Positions 45,143 to 55,460 of a DNA stretch of 64,000 bases are shown here, one piece after another. Within the stretch, counting starts at the first letter, position 1. The number at the start of each line of letters is the position of its first letter. Where the stretch lies: positions 136,260,026 to 136,324,025 of the forward strand of contig CP092863.1 in the NCBI GenBank assembly GCA_030710605.1, given 5' to 3'. The DNA comes from Cordylochernes scorpioides. Taxonomy: Eukaryota; Arthropoda; Arachnida; Pseudoscorpiones; Chernetidae. The translations under genes and the position numbers were made by a program. Under the pieces are notes generated by a model, which saw only the letters and a program-made list of their open reading frames with translations, was not told where the DNA came from and did no database searches.

Positions 45143-47411
45143 TATACAATGTCGTCATTGGTGGCGTCCACCGCGGGAAAGACTCCGTTACCAATGGACT
45201 GCCAGAGTTCTTGCAGAAAGAGAGGGACTTATTTTCAGGCCAAAAATTCGATATTAGAATATAAAACTAAGTAAAATAAGATAAAGTGAAATTAAACAAT
45301 TATTTTAATCCTTTATTATAATTGAATAGTTTATTAACAACGTTTAATAATACTCACAACTGCGCATATAAAATAAATTATACGTTTATGTCAATTTTAC
45401 TAAAATTGTAAAACTATTTAATTCCCAAAAACCATAATTAATAAACAAATTCAAACAATATTTGACACATTTCTGATTATTTTTAACATTAAAATAATTA
45501 ATTATATTTAAATAAGATTATTTTTCTCTTTTTCCCATCAAAATGTTGTAAATAAATTAAATTTTGATTATTCAATATATTCCTAACAATAATAATACAA
45601 TAAATTCCACTTCTCTGACAATTTTATTTTGTCAAATAAGGATTTACTTTTGTTGGAGAGAGCGAGAGTAAATATTTAATTAGAAAGTTTCTTCTGTGAA
45701 ATTAATTTTGGTAATATTGACTGGATGACCCAGAGAACATTACTGAAATCTCTTTATTACTTTCTAAGAATAATCAATTTTTATATAAAGTGTATTTTAA
45801 TTTTAATAAATAATAAAATACTATAGTTATGATTATAGAACGACGTTTTAACAAGTTTTACCTCAAATGTTTCATTTTACGCAGAACGAAAAATCGTAAT
45901 TTATTTTAAGGAGAAATAACGACTATTTCTATCCTTAGGGATGAAGTATGAAAGGATGAATTGTGAGAAGAGTAATGATAAACGTAAAAATAAAAGTCCC
46001 TGGACCAGAGATAGCCGTGACAAGCTGGCGCCACATAACTTTACAACCGGACAATAGGGAACAGGAAAGGTCTGACTTTTGTCCCCGGTAGGGGGCTAAA
46101 AATAGAGCCTGGAGATGAATAAATACAGTTGGGAGGTAGAGATCAAAGGAGATGTACTGGACAGTCTCATTTCTGGAGCCATGTCAATATGTCTTTTTCA
46201 AGGGAGGTAGTCTTCTTGTCGCCACTAACCTCTGGAGTTGTCAATATCCATTTACATTACTATATATTATTTATAATGCAATATAATATAATGCGGCTTA
46301 TGATTGTAAAACGACATTTGAAACACTATCCCGCATGTGTTTCTTTTCAACGAAAAATCAAAATTTATTTCATGGAGAAATAACGATTATTTCTAACCTA
46401 AGGGATGAAGTATGAAAGGATGAATTGTAAAGAGTAATGATAAACGGAAAAATAAAAGTGTCGAGGGATGGGAATTTTTACGTTTATCCCTAAGGTTAGA
46501 AATAATCGTTATTTCTCCTTGAAATAAATTTTGATTTTTCCTTGAAAAGAAACACATGCGGGATAGCATTTCAAATGTCGTTTTACTATATATTATTGTT
46601 AGTGTCCATTAATTCAAGTTATACTTTTTGTGACTATATGGACTAATATTATCCAATTAGATCTGAAGGAGGTACAATTTGGATTATAGATTAGAGGAAA
46701 CACTAGATAAAAAATTATTATAGTTATTTATTATTCGGATTCGGCCTTATTGCCTTATGTTTCCAGTTTGATCAGTTAGTGAACATTACTTTCAGCTCAT
46801 GTAGTGACCTTCTGGTAGCTTCCTTGATCCCATTGCAGGTCTTCCTCTCTTCCCTCAATTTATCTTAAAATCAGCGTCTTTTCTAACATGTATATACTTG
46901 AACATGTTTATTAGAATGTAATATTATTGCGATTTCACCGCCACTCTGTGTTGTGACGACGATCTAAGTTCTATAGAGGTAGTCGATCACCTCTATTCTT
47001 GGTCGGCGGGGTTGAAGGTTCAAAATTAAGGTGTCGCTGCTTATAGCACTATTAAAATATTAGACGAAAACAGGAGGGAAAATTATATTTATTATAAATT
47101 AATAAAATAAGTAAAGTAGTTTTTAATTAATTATATATTTAAATATTTACACTAAAAGAATCGGAGATCAGGGCAAATTTTCGTGTTCGAAAGTTGTTTA
47201 CAGGTTCTTCTGTATTTGTTTTCTTATTTTAGCCGCTGCATCCCCGTAGCCGCTTCCGTCGGCCTCCTATTGGCTGCTTCGGACTCCTTCTTTTCCAACA
47301 AATATCTTCAAAACATTTCTATAAAACCAATTCAATTAATATAAACTAAGTCATCACACTTATGTACACAGTCTCAATATCATTAAGGATTATTTCTAAC
47401 TTCCAAGTGAA
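45143..47411. other. Copy 2 of 22376-24717, no gene
   Basis: AT-rich spacer with the foldback cluster (about 45830-46590). No frame with family features. Confidence 0.65.
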
Positions 47412-47482
47412 ATGTTGGTGGAGGAGTGGTATGGACCGACCATTTTCGACAACAACGACCCGGGTTCGAATCCCGAATTGGG
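47412..47482 (+). pseudogene. tRNA-like sequence with B-box
   Basis: GGGTTCGAATCCCG at about 47461-47474 is a classic T-arm/B-box. An AGTGGTA D-loop-like piece lies upstream near 47422 and TTCTTTTTTTTT follows, a Pol III-type stop. I cannot fold a full cloverleaf. The copy 1 assembly gap begins inside it. Confidence 0.4.
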
Positions 47483-47701
47483 CTTCTTTTTTTTTCTGAT
47501 TACAACAACAAAAAGTTTTTATAAAGGACAATCGTCCCATACAGAATTCTCCCAGATACAGAAGTAAACATAGCAGTTATCTCCAGAAAGTGGAGGTTAA
47601 GATCGATCTTTCTTCAAGTTGTATTTTCTGTGCTGTTGCGAGAATTTGTGAACAGCTATTGCATTGGGTTTGCTTATTACTAATTTTGCCATTAGAACAT
47701 A

Positions 47702-48045
47702 CTAGCCGAATGACCCGGGCAACGCCCGGGGTCTACCCGATTAAATGCTTTTATTCAAATACTATTCGTTACAATTATAAATTGGCGCCGTAGATGTCAC
47801 TCTTGTGTAACGTCCCGCCCCAAACCATCGGCCGGGAATCGAACCCGGGGCGCCCGCGTGGCAGGCGAGCATCCTACCACTGAACCAAAAGCAAACGGTG
47901 ACAGAAGTGTCTCGCGCATTGGCGGCACCAAATGATGGGGGGGGGGGGGGGGGGAGGGGGGCAAAGGTGGCGTGATCGTAGCCGACCATAGGAGGGCGCC
48001 GGCAAACCGTGACAGAGGCCATGACGCTCGTAACTGTATATAGAA
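47702..48045 (-). mobile_element. Helitron containing a tRNA-Gly-like sequence
   Basis: On the minus strand it starts TTCTATATACAGTTACGAG at 48045 and ends with the GGGCGTTGCCC hairpin and CTAG (complement of 47702-47705), between host A and T. Inside lie the GGCTACGATCACGCC block shared with 4323-4743, a G-run (47937-47962) and a tRNA-Gly(GCC)-like sequence. Confidence 0.85.
47824..47894 (-). pseudogene. tRNA-Gly(GCC)-like sequence in Helitron
   Basis: The minus strand shows a D-arm (GGTTCAGTGGTA), a perfect anticodon arm CTCGC-CTGCCAC-GCGGG with anticodon GCC, and a perfect T-arm CCGGG-TTCGATT-CCCGG. The 5' acceptor strand does not pair with the 3' strand CCGATGG, so it is probably not a working tRNA. 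Confidence 0.8.
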
Positions 48046-48289
48046 TGGTGAATTATTTTCATAACCAATCTTTTGACGGAGAATTATTCTCTCCTCCTCT
48101 AGTACCGGACAATAAAACATGTAGTGTGGAAAGTCATGGTTAAATTCGTTATTCCACAGAGTGTATTTTATGTTTTCAGATTTCAATAATAAAACATGAC
48201 TATGTTCAATTTTTTTTCTGAATTAAAAAAAAATGTGTCAATGTGACCCCTGATTCTTGCAAAAAATCTAATTCCACCTATAAGTATAA

Positions 48290-48660
48290 GTAACTAAACA
48301 TGCCTCTGGAATATTTATAAATGCAAAAATCGAACTGCTTTCTAAATGTGTAGACATGTGATGCACTTACAGTAAAAGTAGTTGCTAACTAAACATCATG
48401 ATAGTAATGATCTGTACCATATGTACTTGAGTAAAAAGCCGAACAGCTATTTACATGTGTAGACATGTAATGTAGTTACAGTAAAATCAGTCCGCTAACT
48501 ACACACCATGATTATCATGGCCTCTACCATATGTACTTCAAATAAGTAAAAGGTCTAACTGTTCTTTACCTGTGTAGACATGTAGTGAACTTACAGTAAA
48601 AGTAGTCCCTAAATATTCCCCATGATTATCATGGCCTGTACCATATACACTTGAGATATG
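48290..48660. repeat. ~120-bp tandem repeat with CATGATTATCATG core
   Basis: Three diverged units share GTGTAGACATGT, TTACAGTAAAA and CCATGATTATCATGG. Related units are at 50330-50560 and 62717-62790. Each unit can form a hairpin (CTGCTTTT ... AAAAGCAG). Non-coding. Confidence 0.7.
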
Positions 48661-49162
48661 TAAAAAATAAATGGAAGGTAAACAGTTTCAAGAGAAGAGC
48701 TCAAGAAAATAGCTCTGCTCAGTAATTCTATAGTTTTATGCCAAGTCCCACAAATCAAAATTTTCCCTTCTTTCTTTATATCGAATTTTTAAAAAAGTCT
48801 CCCCATGTTTTTAATGAGTTCTCCACAAATAGAAAGTTTTCATTGAACCACTCTCTCTCCATTTAATTTTATTTGCGAGTTATAAATTAAAAGTTGTTTT
48901 TAATTACGAATAATGACTTTTTAAATTATCATAGAACTTAAAAATTTAATGTATTTTAGTTTCATAAGAAAGTTTTGCTTTCATTTAATTTAAATGTTTA
49001 TATATATAGATATTAAGGAGAATTCTGCTTATATGCTTATTGTGTAAGGAGAATTCTCCCCCGATGTCTATAAGATTTATATTTTATTTTATTATTACAG
49101 AAGCACGAAGTCTATCAGACTATTGTACTATATTATAATTATTTACATATATAAATCACGGA
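48661..49162. other. AT-rich spacer, nothing recognised
   Basis: No frame, no repeat structure I can name. Confidence 0.5.
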
Positions 49163-49615
49163 GCAAGCTAAATAAACGTTTAGTTTATTTTGCCCCACTA
49201 GATGGCGCTCTTCCATCTAAAAAGCACATGTGCTCGTGGTCAGGAGATGCCTTCTTTATTTTTAATATCACACCTGACCCACTTATCTTTTTTTTTTCTA
49301 TTGTTTTTTTTTTCATGTGTTAAGCGTCTTTACGCAAATTTGGCCTTAAATACCTATTTCTTGATTTCTCAGGAAGCCTCTGGGACCAGAAATCTTTTTG
49401 GTCGCAGTGGTTACAGCCTACTCCACGCTGACCAGCGCCAACAGCGCGAAACGCGTTCGTGGATGGCTTTTCTTGATTTATCAAGAAATTGGGTTGGCCA
49501 AATATCACTGAGCAAGTTAAATAAACGTTTAGTTTATTTTTGCTCCACTAGATGGCGCTCTGCCATCTAAAAAGCACATGTGCTCGTGGTCAGGAGATGC
49601 CTTTTTTATTTTTAA
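49163..49615. repeat. Family C repeat with duplicated 5' part
   Basis: A block of about 115 bp (AAATAAACGTTTAGTTTATT ... GAGATGCCTT) occurs at 49170-49265 and 49520-49605 and brackets the family C core. Each block carries a CTCF-like CCACTAGATGGCGC (49195-49208, 49545-49558). Confidence 0.6.
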
Positions 49616-49739
49616 TATATATATCTTTAATTGTTTACACGATGAATTAGTAGTGATTTATAAATCTGTGTACAAATAGCTCTAAACTTGCCAAAGTGTT
49701 CATAAGATTGAGTATATACAGAAAGATGGCATTATGTCA

Positions 49740-50168
49740 AAGTAAGCAAGTACAATTTGGTTAGTCAGAGGGCAAGCCAACACTCTGGTGTTTCAACATC
49801 TAGACAGCATTCACATGTTGGATCATTTATAACTCTCAAGTCAAAGAGAAAACATAAAAAGGTCCTTTGCCTGTGAAGAACAAAGTAGTGTATTTATCAG
49901 GAGCAATGAAACTTGGTACATCTCTCAGAAAAAAATTCTTGAACGTTGGATTAGTTTGAGAAAGATAAAATCTAAATGTTGTATTGATATATAATTTATT
50001 CAATTCATTTGACAGGGGCTTATTTAGTGTTTGGTCTGTCAGAGAATTCTTCATATTGTATCTAATTAGTGCTAATACAAGGTAGTCGGTCAGCATAGGA
50101 GTTTTCTCTAGAAAGATAGATGTACTAGAAGATGTACTTCTCGTAAGAAGATGATCATTTGTAATCAT
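49740..50168 (-). pseudogene. LINE ORF2 C-terminal fragment
   Basis: The minus-strand frame of 110 residues ends FFTGKGPFYVFSL. Just beyond, in a shifted frame, it reads LRVINDPTCECCLDVETPECWLA. The pair resembles the (T)GHGPF-x-x-YL and Cys-Cys-His-Cys tail of R1/jockey/I-type LINE ORF2 proteins after the RT (and RNase H) domain. The His-to-Lys change and the frameshift mark it as decayed. No RT domain is present. The assignment rests on these short motifs only. Confidence 0.5.
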
Positions 50169-50329
50169 GAATGCACCTAATTAAAATTATGTCTAAGATG
50201 GTTATAAAGATTATAAATCAACATTTACTAAGCCTATTTAGATATTATATCGCAAATCATATTATGCAATCTTTTGTGCAGTAAAGATTCTTGCAAAAGT
50301 CCAACCCTACCAGCGAGTGCAAGTAGCCA

Positions 50330-50560
50330 AACGGGGCTCTGGCATAACTGTAAGTGTAAAGTCGAACTGCTTTTCACATGTGTAGACATGTGGTGTACTT
50401 ACAGTAAAAGCAGTCGTCAACTTCTACCCACCATGATTATCATGGCCTGTACCACGTGTACATTTGTAAGTGCAAAGTCGAACTGCTTTTCACATGTTTA
50501 GATATGTGGTGCACTTATAGTAAAAGCAGTTGTCAACTTTTCCCCACCATGATTATGATA
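50330..50560. repeat. CATGATTATCATG repeat, two units
   Basis: Two roughly 120-bp units like those at 48290-48660, better conserved, with TCGAACTGCTTTTCACATG in each. Confidence 0.7.
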
Positions 50561-50659
50561 GATATGTAATTCACTAAATTGTAGTAGAAACATTTACAGG
50601 AAGTTAAAAATAGTACAAATGTGATATTGTACTGGGATAAGGTACATAAATCATGAAAA

Positions 50660-50913
50660 AGAAAAAGGCATCTCCTTATCGTGAAACTGAAAATTGCTGA
50701 TGGCTTGCGTCATCTATCAGAATAAATATCAAATATTCTCGTTGATTTGGGATTATTATAGAATTGGCTAAATACTATTCTTGATCAATAAAGATTGAGT
50801 ATTTGGCCAATTCTGGATTATTTAAAAATCAACGAGAATAGTTGATATTTATTCCGATAGATGGGGCAAGCCATCAGCAACTTTGAGTTGCACGATAAGG
50901 AGATGCTTTTTTC
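50660..50913. repeat. Foldback MITE
   Basis: Inverted arms (GGCATCTCCTTATCGTG ... CACGATAAGGAGATGC) of about 110 bp around a short centre. This is the intact relative of the element split at 2940-3541. Confidence 0.8.
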
Positions 50914-51214
50914 ATAGTTTACAGGAAGGTTTAACTGTCAGAATCTAAGTTAAAATACATAATCTTCTAAGGACTTGTAAAGAGTAATATTAAACTATTG
51001 AATAATATCATGGCATTTTAATGATTTATTGTCATTGCATGTCATCGTGGAATATATTGTTTGTTTTATTTTTAAAATATATTAAATGATAGATGTGTAT
51101 ATTCTATATACAGATGTTCTACGTCTTCTAATGACTCTAGTTTCTATCTATCACTATATTCAACGTGAAGTCATATTTCTAGAATAGAACATAAACTCTT
51201 TGGTAACACATATA

Positions 51215-51751
51215 CACTCATGGAGAAAACTTAAGGAAGTTGTACCTTTTAGCATGTATATCGGGATTCAGACAATAACTCTGAAATATATTACAGTGAT
51301 CTTTATTGAAGACACACGAGATAACCAAGTGTGAACAAAACTTAAGGAAGTTGTAACTTTTAGCATGTATATCGGGATTCAGACAATAACTCTGAAATAT
51401 ATTACAGTGATCTTTATTGAAGACACACGAGATAACCAAGTGTGAACAAAACTTAAGGAAGTTGTACCTTTTAGCATGTATATCGGGATTCAGACAATAA
51501 CTCTGAAAGATATTACAATGACCTTTATTGGAGACACACGAGATAACCAAGTGTGCACAAAACTTAAGGAAGTTGTACCTTTTAGCATGTATATCGGGAT
51601 TGAGACAATAAATCTGAAAGATATTACAGTGACCTTTATTGAAGACACACGAGATAACCAAGTTTGAACAAAATTACCTCTGTCTCTTTCAAAAAACAGA
51701 CGACCATGAACATTAAAGACTTTCCACTTCCTTAGGTTTTGTCCATTAGTG
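51215..51751. mobile_element. Mariner-type MITE, four 111-bp units
   Basis: TA-flanked left end CACTCATGGAGAAAAC, right end GTCCATTAGTG. Since 111 is a multiple of three, a minus-strand frame stays open through all four units; that is a property of the repeat, not evidence of a gene. Confidence 0.85.
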
Positions 51752-51974
51752 TCGTTTACAGAGCAGGTTTCTTTAAAAAGAACAAAGTTTTTAGAAATTA
51801 TGGGAGTTTCTTAGTCATAATGCCAAGAGTTTCAACCAGCGTCTAAGTTGTCACGTTCAACACGACATAGTGTCATCTAATGTCACTTATGTCATAGAGA
51901 GGTTTAGCGTAGAAGTTCTGGAGATGACATGGCAAAATCTACAACTATTACACTCACCTCTATTTATATATTAG

Positions 51975-52125
51975 GTTCTTCAAATTAAAGATACTTCGGC
52001 CAGTAAATATTTTTTATTGTCTCGACGTTTCGACAAAAATCTTTTGTCCTCGTCAGAGGAAGGGAAACGAGATAATAAAAAGATATACTGACCGAAGTAT
52101 CTTTAATTTGAAGAACTATGAATGC
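51975..52125. repeat. Foldback MITE, ~150 bp
   Basis: TTCTTCAAATTAAAGATACT and its inverse enclose GACGTTTCGAC ... GTCCTCGTCAG. Confidence 0.8.
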
Positions 52126-52319
52126 CGGCCAGGCAGCCTCTATCTTTACGATATATAAGGTTGTCCCAAAATTTCGTAAACACATTATGATTTATCAATT
52201 GAAAAAGCCCTGTACGATTTATAAATGAATAAAACAAAGCATCAAGGGCTGCGTATCTTTATTAGAACAAATATATACGAGCTTTCGGGCACATACGATT
52301 TATGTTTGAAAAAAAGAAC

Positions 52320-52575
52320 AATCCATATATTAAATTATTTTAAAATGCCTATTTTGGATCATAAAGTTTTATTTTCCAATATTTCGTATGGAAACTCGCC
52401 AAACTTCTTCGGGGAACAAGATTGTTTTGAGTAGCTCGCGTATCCATTAACGATCATCAGTTGTACATACTTCGTGAATTGATACGCGAGCATCTCAAAA
52501 CAATCTTGTTCCCGAAGAAGTTTGGCGAGTTGCCATAAGAAATATTGGAAAATAAAACTTTATGATCCAAAATAA
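52320..52575. repeat. Foldback MITE, ~255 bp
   Basis: Arms of about 105 bp (AAACTCGCCAAACTTCTTCG / CGAAGAAGTTTGGCGAGTT) around a loop with ATTAACGATCATCAG. Near-perfect pairing. Confidence 0.85.
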
Positions 52576-52589
52576 GTATTTTTGAATAA

Positions 52590-53215
52590 TTAGAATTTAT
52601 ATTTTGCAAGTGTTTACGAACTTTTAGAACAAACTTGGTAATATTGGTAACTTGATAAAATTATAACAGAATTCTTATAGAAGAATGATTTAATCTCTTA
52701 TGTTTTCTATTTCAAGAGAGGCCCAATCAGTAGATGGGCCAAGTTTCAGAATTATAAGGTTATTTCAAAAGTTCGTAAACATATTATGATTTATATTTTG
52801 CAAGTGTATGTTTACCAACTTTCAGGACAACCTTGGTAATATTGGTAAACTCGGTGAAATTCTAACAGAATTCTTATAGAAGAATGATTCAATCTCTGAT
52901 GTTCTATATCAAGGATGGCCAATCAGTAGGTGGGCCAAGTTTCAGAATTACAAGATTGCTTCAAAGGTTTGTAAACATATTATAATTTATATTTTGCAAG
53001 TGTTTACGAACTTTTAGAACAACCATGGTAATATTGGTAAACTCGGTAAAATTATAACAGAATTCTTATAGAAAAATGATTTAATCTCTGATGTTCTATA
53101 TCAAGGATGGCCAAATCAGTAGGTGGGCCAAGTTTCAGAATTACAAGGTTGTTCCAGAAGTTCGTACATATTTGCAAAATATAAATCATAATATGTTTAT
53201 GAATCTTTGACACAA
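52590..53215. repeat. ~195-bp tandem repeat, three units
   Basis: Each unit begins ATATTTTGCAAGTGTTTACG and includes a TAACAGAATTCTTATAGAA block, a CCAATCAGTAG block and a GTTCGTAAACATATTATGA junction. The junctions resemble mariner-type TIRs arranged tail to head. An A-run follows near 53255. Confidence 0.75.
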
Positions 53216-53462
53216 ACTTGTAAAAAAGAACGTACCTGGATCACAGTGAAAAGGAAAAAAAAAAAAAAAAAAAAATTTATTAAGCTAGTAAGGTGATTTA
53301 AATTGAATAAAATTAAAATCTGTTTCTATTTTATTCTTTGATTGAGACTATTCTCTATTTCAATGTTTTATCTTTCATACCCGTAACCTGTAGATTTGAA
53401 TTAAATATTTAAAGATGAAACTTCTGGAAATCTGATATGTTCAGCTTAACAATGATACAAAA

Positions 53463-53880
53463 TATTATTTTATTGAATTACCAATTATGAGAATTCGAAA
53501 CTATTATAGACGCGTATGATTTGCTTGGTGCTGCCTTGGTTCCCTCAAAATCGGCGCGCACTCGCCCTCCTCTCCCCCGGGGCGCCCACGGCTCTGCCGG
53601 CGCCTCTCCAGCCGTCTCCTTGGCCCTCCACTGCGGCGGGCGCTTGGAGACACCTAAACATGAGTGATGCCTTAAAATGCTTGTCCGAAGCATGTAGAAG
53701 GCATAACAATTGTATGACGCGTATGATTCTTTTTAAAAAATAAACAATTTCTACTGTCCTTACTGTAATGGAAAAATTAATGGGAGTGCTTTACCATTGC
53801 AGTGAGGACAGTATAAATTGTTTATTTTATAAAAGAATCATACGCGTCTATAATAGTTACGAATTTTGATAATAGATGGC
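53463..53880. repeat. Foldback MITE with GC-rich insert
   Basis: Outer arms: AACTATTATAGACGCGTATG and its inverse near 53830-53855. The left arm is opened by a 194-bp GC-rich insert at 53522-53715 flanked by GACGCGTATGATT (53509-53521, 53716-53728). Confidence 0.75.
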
Positions 53881-53962
53881 GTGCTAATTCATCATAATAT
53901 AATTAAGAATTATATTAAAATGATTTCTTTTATTTATCATATATATTAAAATATACAGTTAT

Positions 53963-54328
53963 CAGAGAGAGGGAGAGAGAGCCGGGACCGGCACAGCCGG
54001 GCGGCCGTTCGTGTCTCACCACAATCCCCAACTGTCTTAAAAGTCCCGAGGTGTTAACTGACGGGCCCCAGTGGTCGCCCCTTGGAATGTCGCTGGTGTT
54101 TCAAGTTACCTCTCTCTCTGGGTTGTCTGTAGGTTGGCTTTATTATTCCTGGAAGAGTATATATTACGACATCTATATATAGATGATTAAATGTGATTTC
54201 TCTAGGAAGTCAACATCCAACTTCTACGTAAAGGAAAGATAATTACATGGCGAACTTATCAAGTCCTTCAGGACTCCTCCTGTTTGCGTGGTCCGCAAGA
54301 TGAGGAGTCCGGGACAAACGCCATCCGT
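53963..54328. repeat. Inverted repeat arm 1 (with 57484-57848)
   Basis: This 366-bp block recurs in reverse at 57484-57848, about 3.2 kb away, nearly identical. It has a GAGA-rich outer edge, a GCCGGGACCGGCACAGCCGG palindrome-like segment, a hairpin AGTCCTTCAGGACT and AATAAAG-type signal on one strand. No coding capacity. The element type is unknown. Confidence 0.85.
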
Positions 54329-54398
54329 TTCGCAACAATTCTTAATTCTGCACCGTTTGTGAATGGAATAAATACCCAAATATGGCCATTTCTCATAA

Positions 54399-54469
54399 CC
54401 ATCGGTGGTTCAGTGGTAGAATGCTCGCCTGCCACGCGGGCGGCCCGGGTTCGATTCCAGACCGATGCA
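54399..54469 (+). pseudogene. tRNA-Gly(GCC)-like sequence next to Helitron end
   Basis: 71 nt with an intact D-arm (GGTTCAGTGGTAGAA) and anticodon arm (CTCGC-CTGCCAC-GCGGG, anticodon GCC). The acceptor stem pairs at six of seven positions (C1 opposes C72). The T-arm 3' strand is CCAGA instead of CCCGG, giving two mismatches. A run of about 17 T follows. The tRNA is probably decayed, but it has the best-preserved acceptor stem in the window. Confidence 0.85.
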
Positions 54470-54620
54470 TTTTTTTTTTTTTTTTTACAATTTCCAAAAC
54501 TCATTAATATATTATACAAGAATGACATCCACGGCGCCAATTTATAATTGTAACGAATAGTATTTGAATAAAAGCATTTAATCTGGTAAAACCCGGGCGT
54601 TGCCCGGGCCATTCGGCTAG
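54470..54620 (+). mobile_element. Helitron 3' end downstream of tRNA-Gly
   Basis: GGCGCCAATTTATAATTGTA, GAATAGTATTTGAATAAAAG, the GGGCGTTGCCC hairpin and CTAG (54617-54620) match the 3' ends at 4743 and 47702. I could not find the 5' end; it should lie upstream of the tRNA if the Helitron carries it. Confidence 0.75.
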
Positions 54621-54639
54621 TATATATATATATCATTTA

Positions 54640-54950
54640 CAATCTTCCATTTCACTAGAAAACATTCTAAGCTTTGTATTGTTTTTCCACCATACAAGAT
54701 TAAAGTTCAACAGAACAACAACAAAATATATTTTTACACAAACAAAGTTTCATACATTTCTAACTTTTTTTTCTGAGAAACAAAAAAGTAATGGAGAAGA
54801 GAAATTTGATTTTTAACAAGTTTTATCTATTTTCAAAAGTTTAAATAAAAATATATAAACATGTTGGGATAACAGCAATGAAATGATATTCATTTAATAT
54901 AATAAAAAAATATAAAGCAATAATACGACATATATATATACATCAAATGA
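54640..54950. other. AT-rich spacer, nothing recognised
   Basis: No gene or clear repeat. Confidence 0.5.
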
Positions 54951-54954
54951 AAAC

Positions 54955-55235
54955 ATTAAGACGCCAATGTTTATATTACACATCAATCAAACTTCTACTG
55001 TCCTCACTGCGATGAAAAATATATTGGAAGGGCTTAATTCATCAGTGGTGAACCCTCCAAGCAGTTTCGCTAATTTTCGCTAAGCTATCTGGTAGATTAA
55101 ATTGGTGAAACCGCTGGGAGAATTCACCACTGATGAGTCAAGCCCTCCCAATATATTTTTCCATCGCAGTATGGACAGTAGAAGTTTGATTGATGTTCGA
55201 AAGAAACATTCGCGTCTTATTATTTTCTTTTGCTG
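54955..55235. repeat. Foldback MITE, ~280 bp
   Basis: A complete hairpin form of the family with TTCTACTGTCCT, ATATTGG..GGGCTT and TCAGTGGTGAACCCTCC. The arms meet at AGCTATCTGGTAGAT near 55085. Half-copies occur at 4050, 21095, 62875 and 63850. Confidence 0.85.
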
Positions 55236-55284
55236 AATAAAATGATTTTATGATGCATTAGCGCGCCATCTGTTATCAAAATTC

Positions 55285-55460
55285 AAAACTATTATAGACG
55301 TGTATGATTCTTTTTAAAATAAAACAATTTCTACTGTAATTACTGCAATGGAAAAAAACATTCCCTCCCAATAATTTTTCCATTGCAGTAAGGACAGTAG
55401 AAATTATTTTATTTTAAAAAGAATCATACGCGTCTATAATAGTTTTGAATTTTCATAAAA
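55285..55460. repeat. Foldback MITE, ~175 bp
   Basis: AACTATTATAGACG and its inverse enclose two ACTGCAATGG/CCATTGCAGT arms. Same family as 53463 and 60917. Confidence 0.85.

Noticed and set aside
47797-48186. 129-residue minus-strand frame with Pro-rich stretch
   Set aside because: It runs through a Helitron, its poly-G tract and the tRNA-like sequence; it is not a protein.
51218-51661. 147-residue repetitive open frame on the minus strand, with similar ones at 21225-21626 and 44689-45033
   Set aside because: It is the 111-bp tandem repeat read in one frame; 111 is divisible by three, so no stop appears. The 110-bp arrays lose the frame at once and no start or domain is conserved.
54240-54330. 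Possible hammerhead ribozyme (GATGAG followed by a GTCC/GGAC stem)
   Set aside because: The CUGAUGA and GAAA core positions do not match, and the deviation is the same in both inverted copies.
54399-54469. Functional nuclear tRNA-Gly gene
   Set aside because: C1 opposite C72 and two T-stem mismatches make a working tRNA unlikely; treated as a pseudogene.
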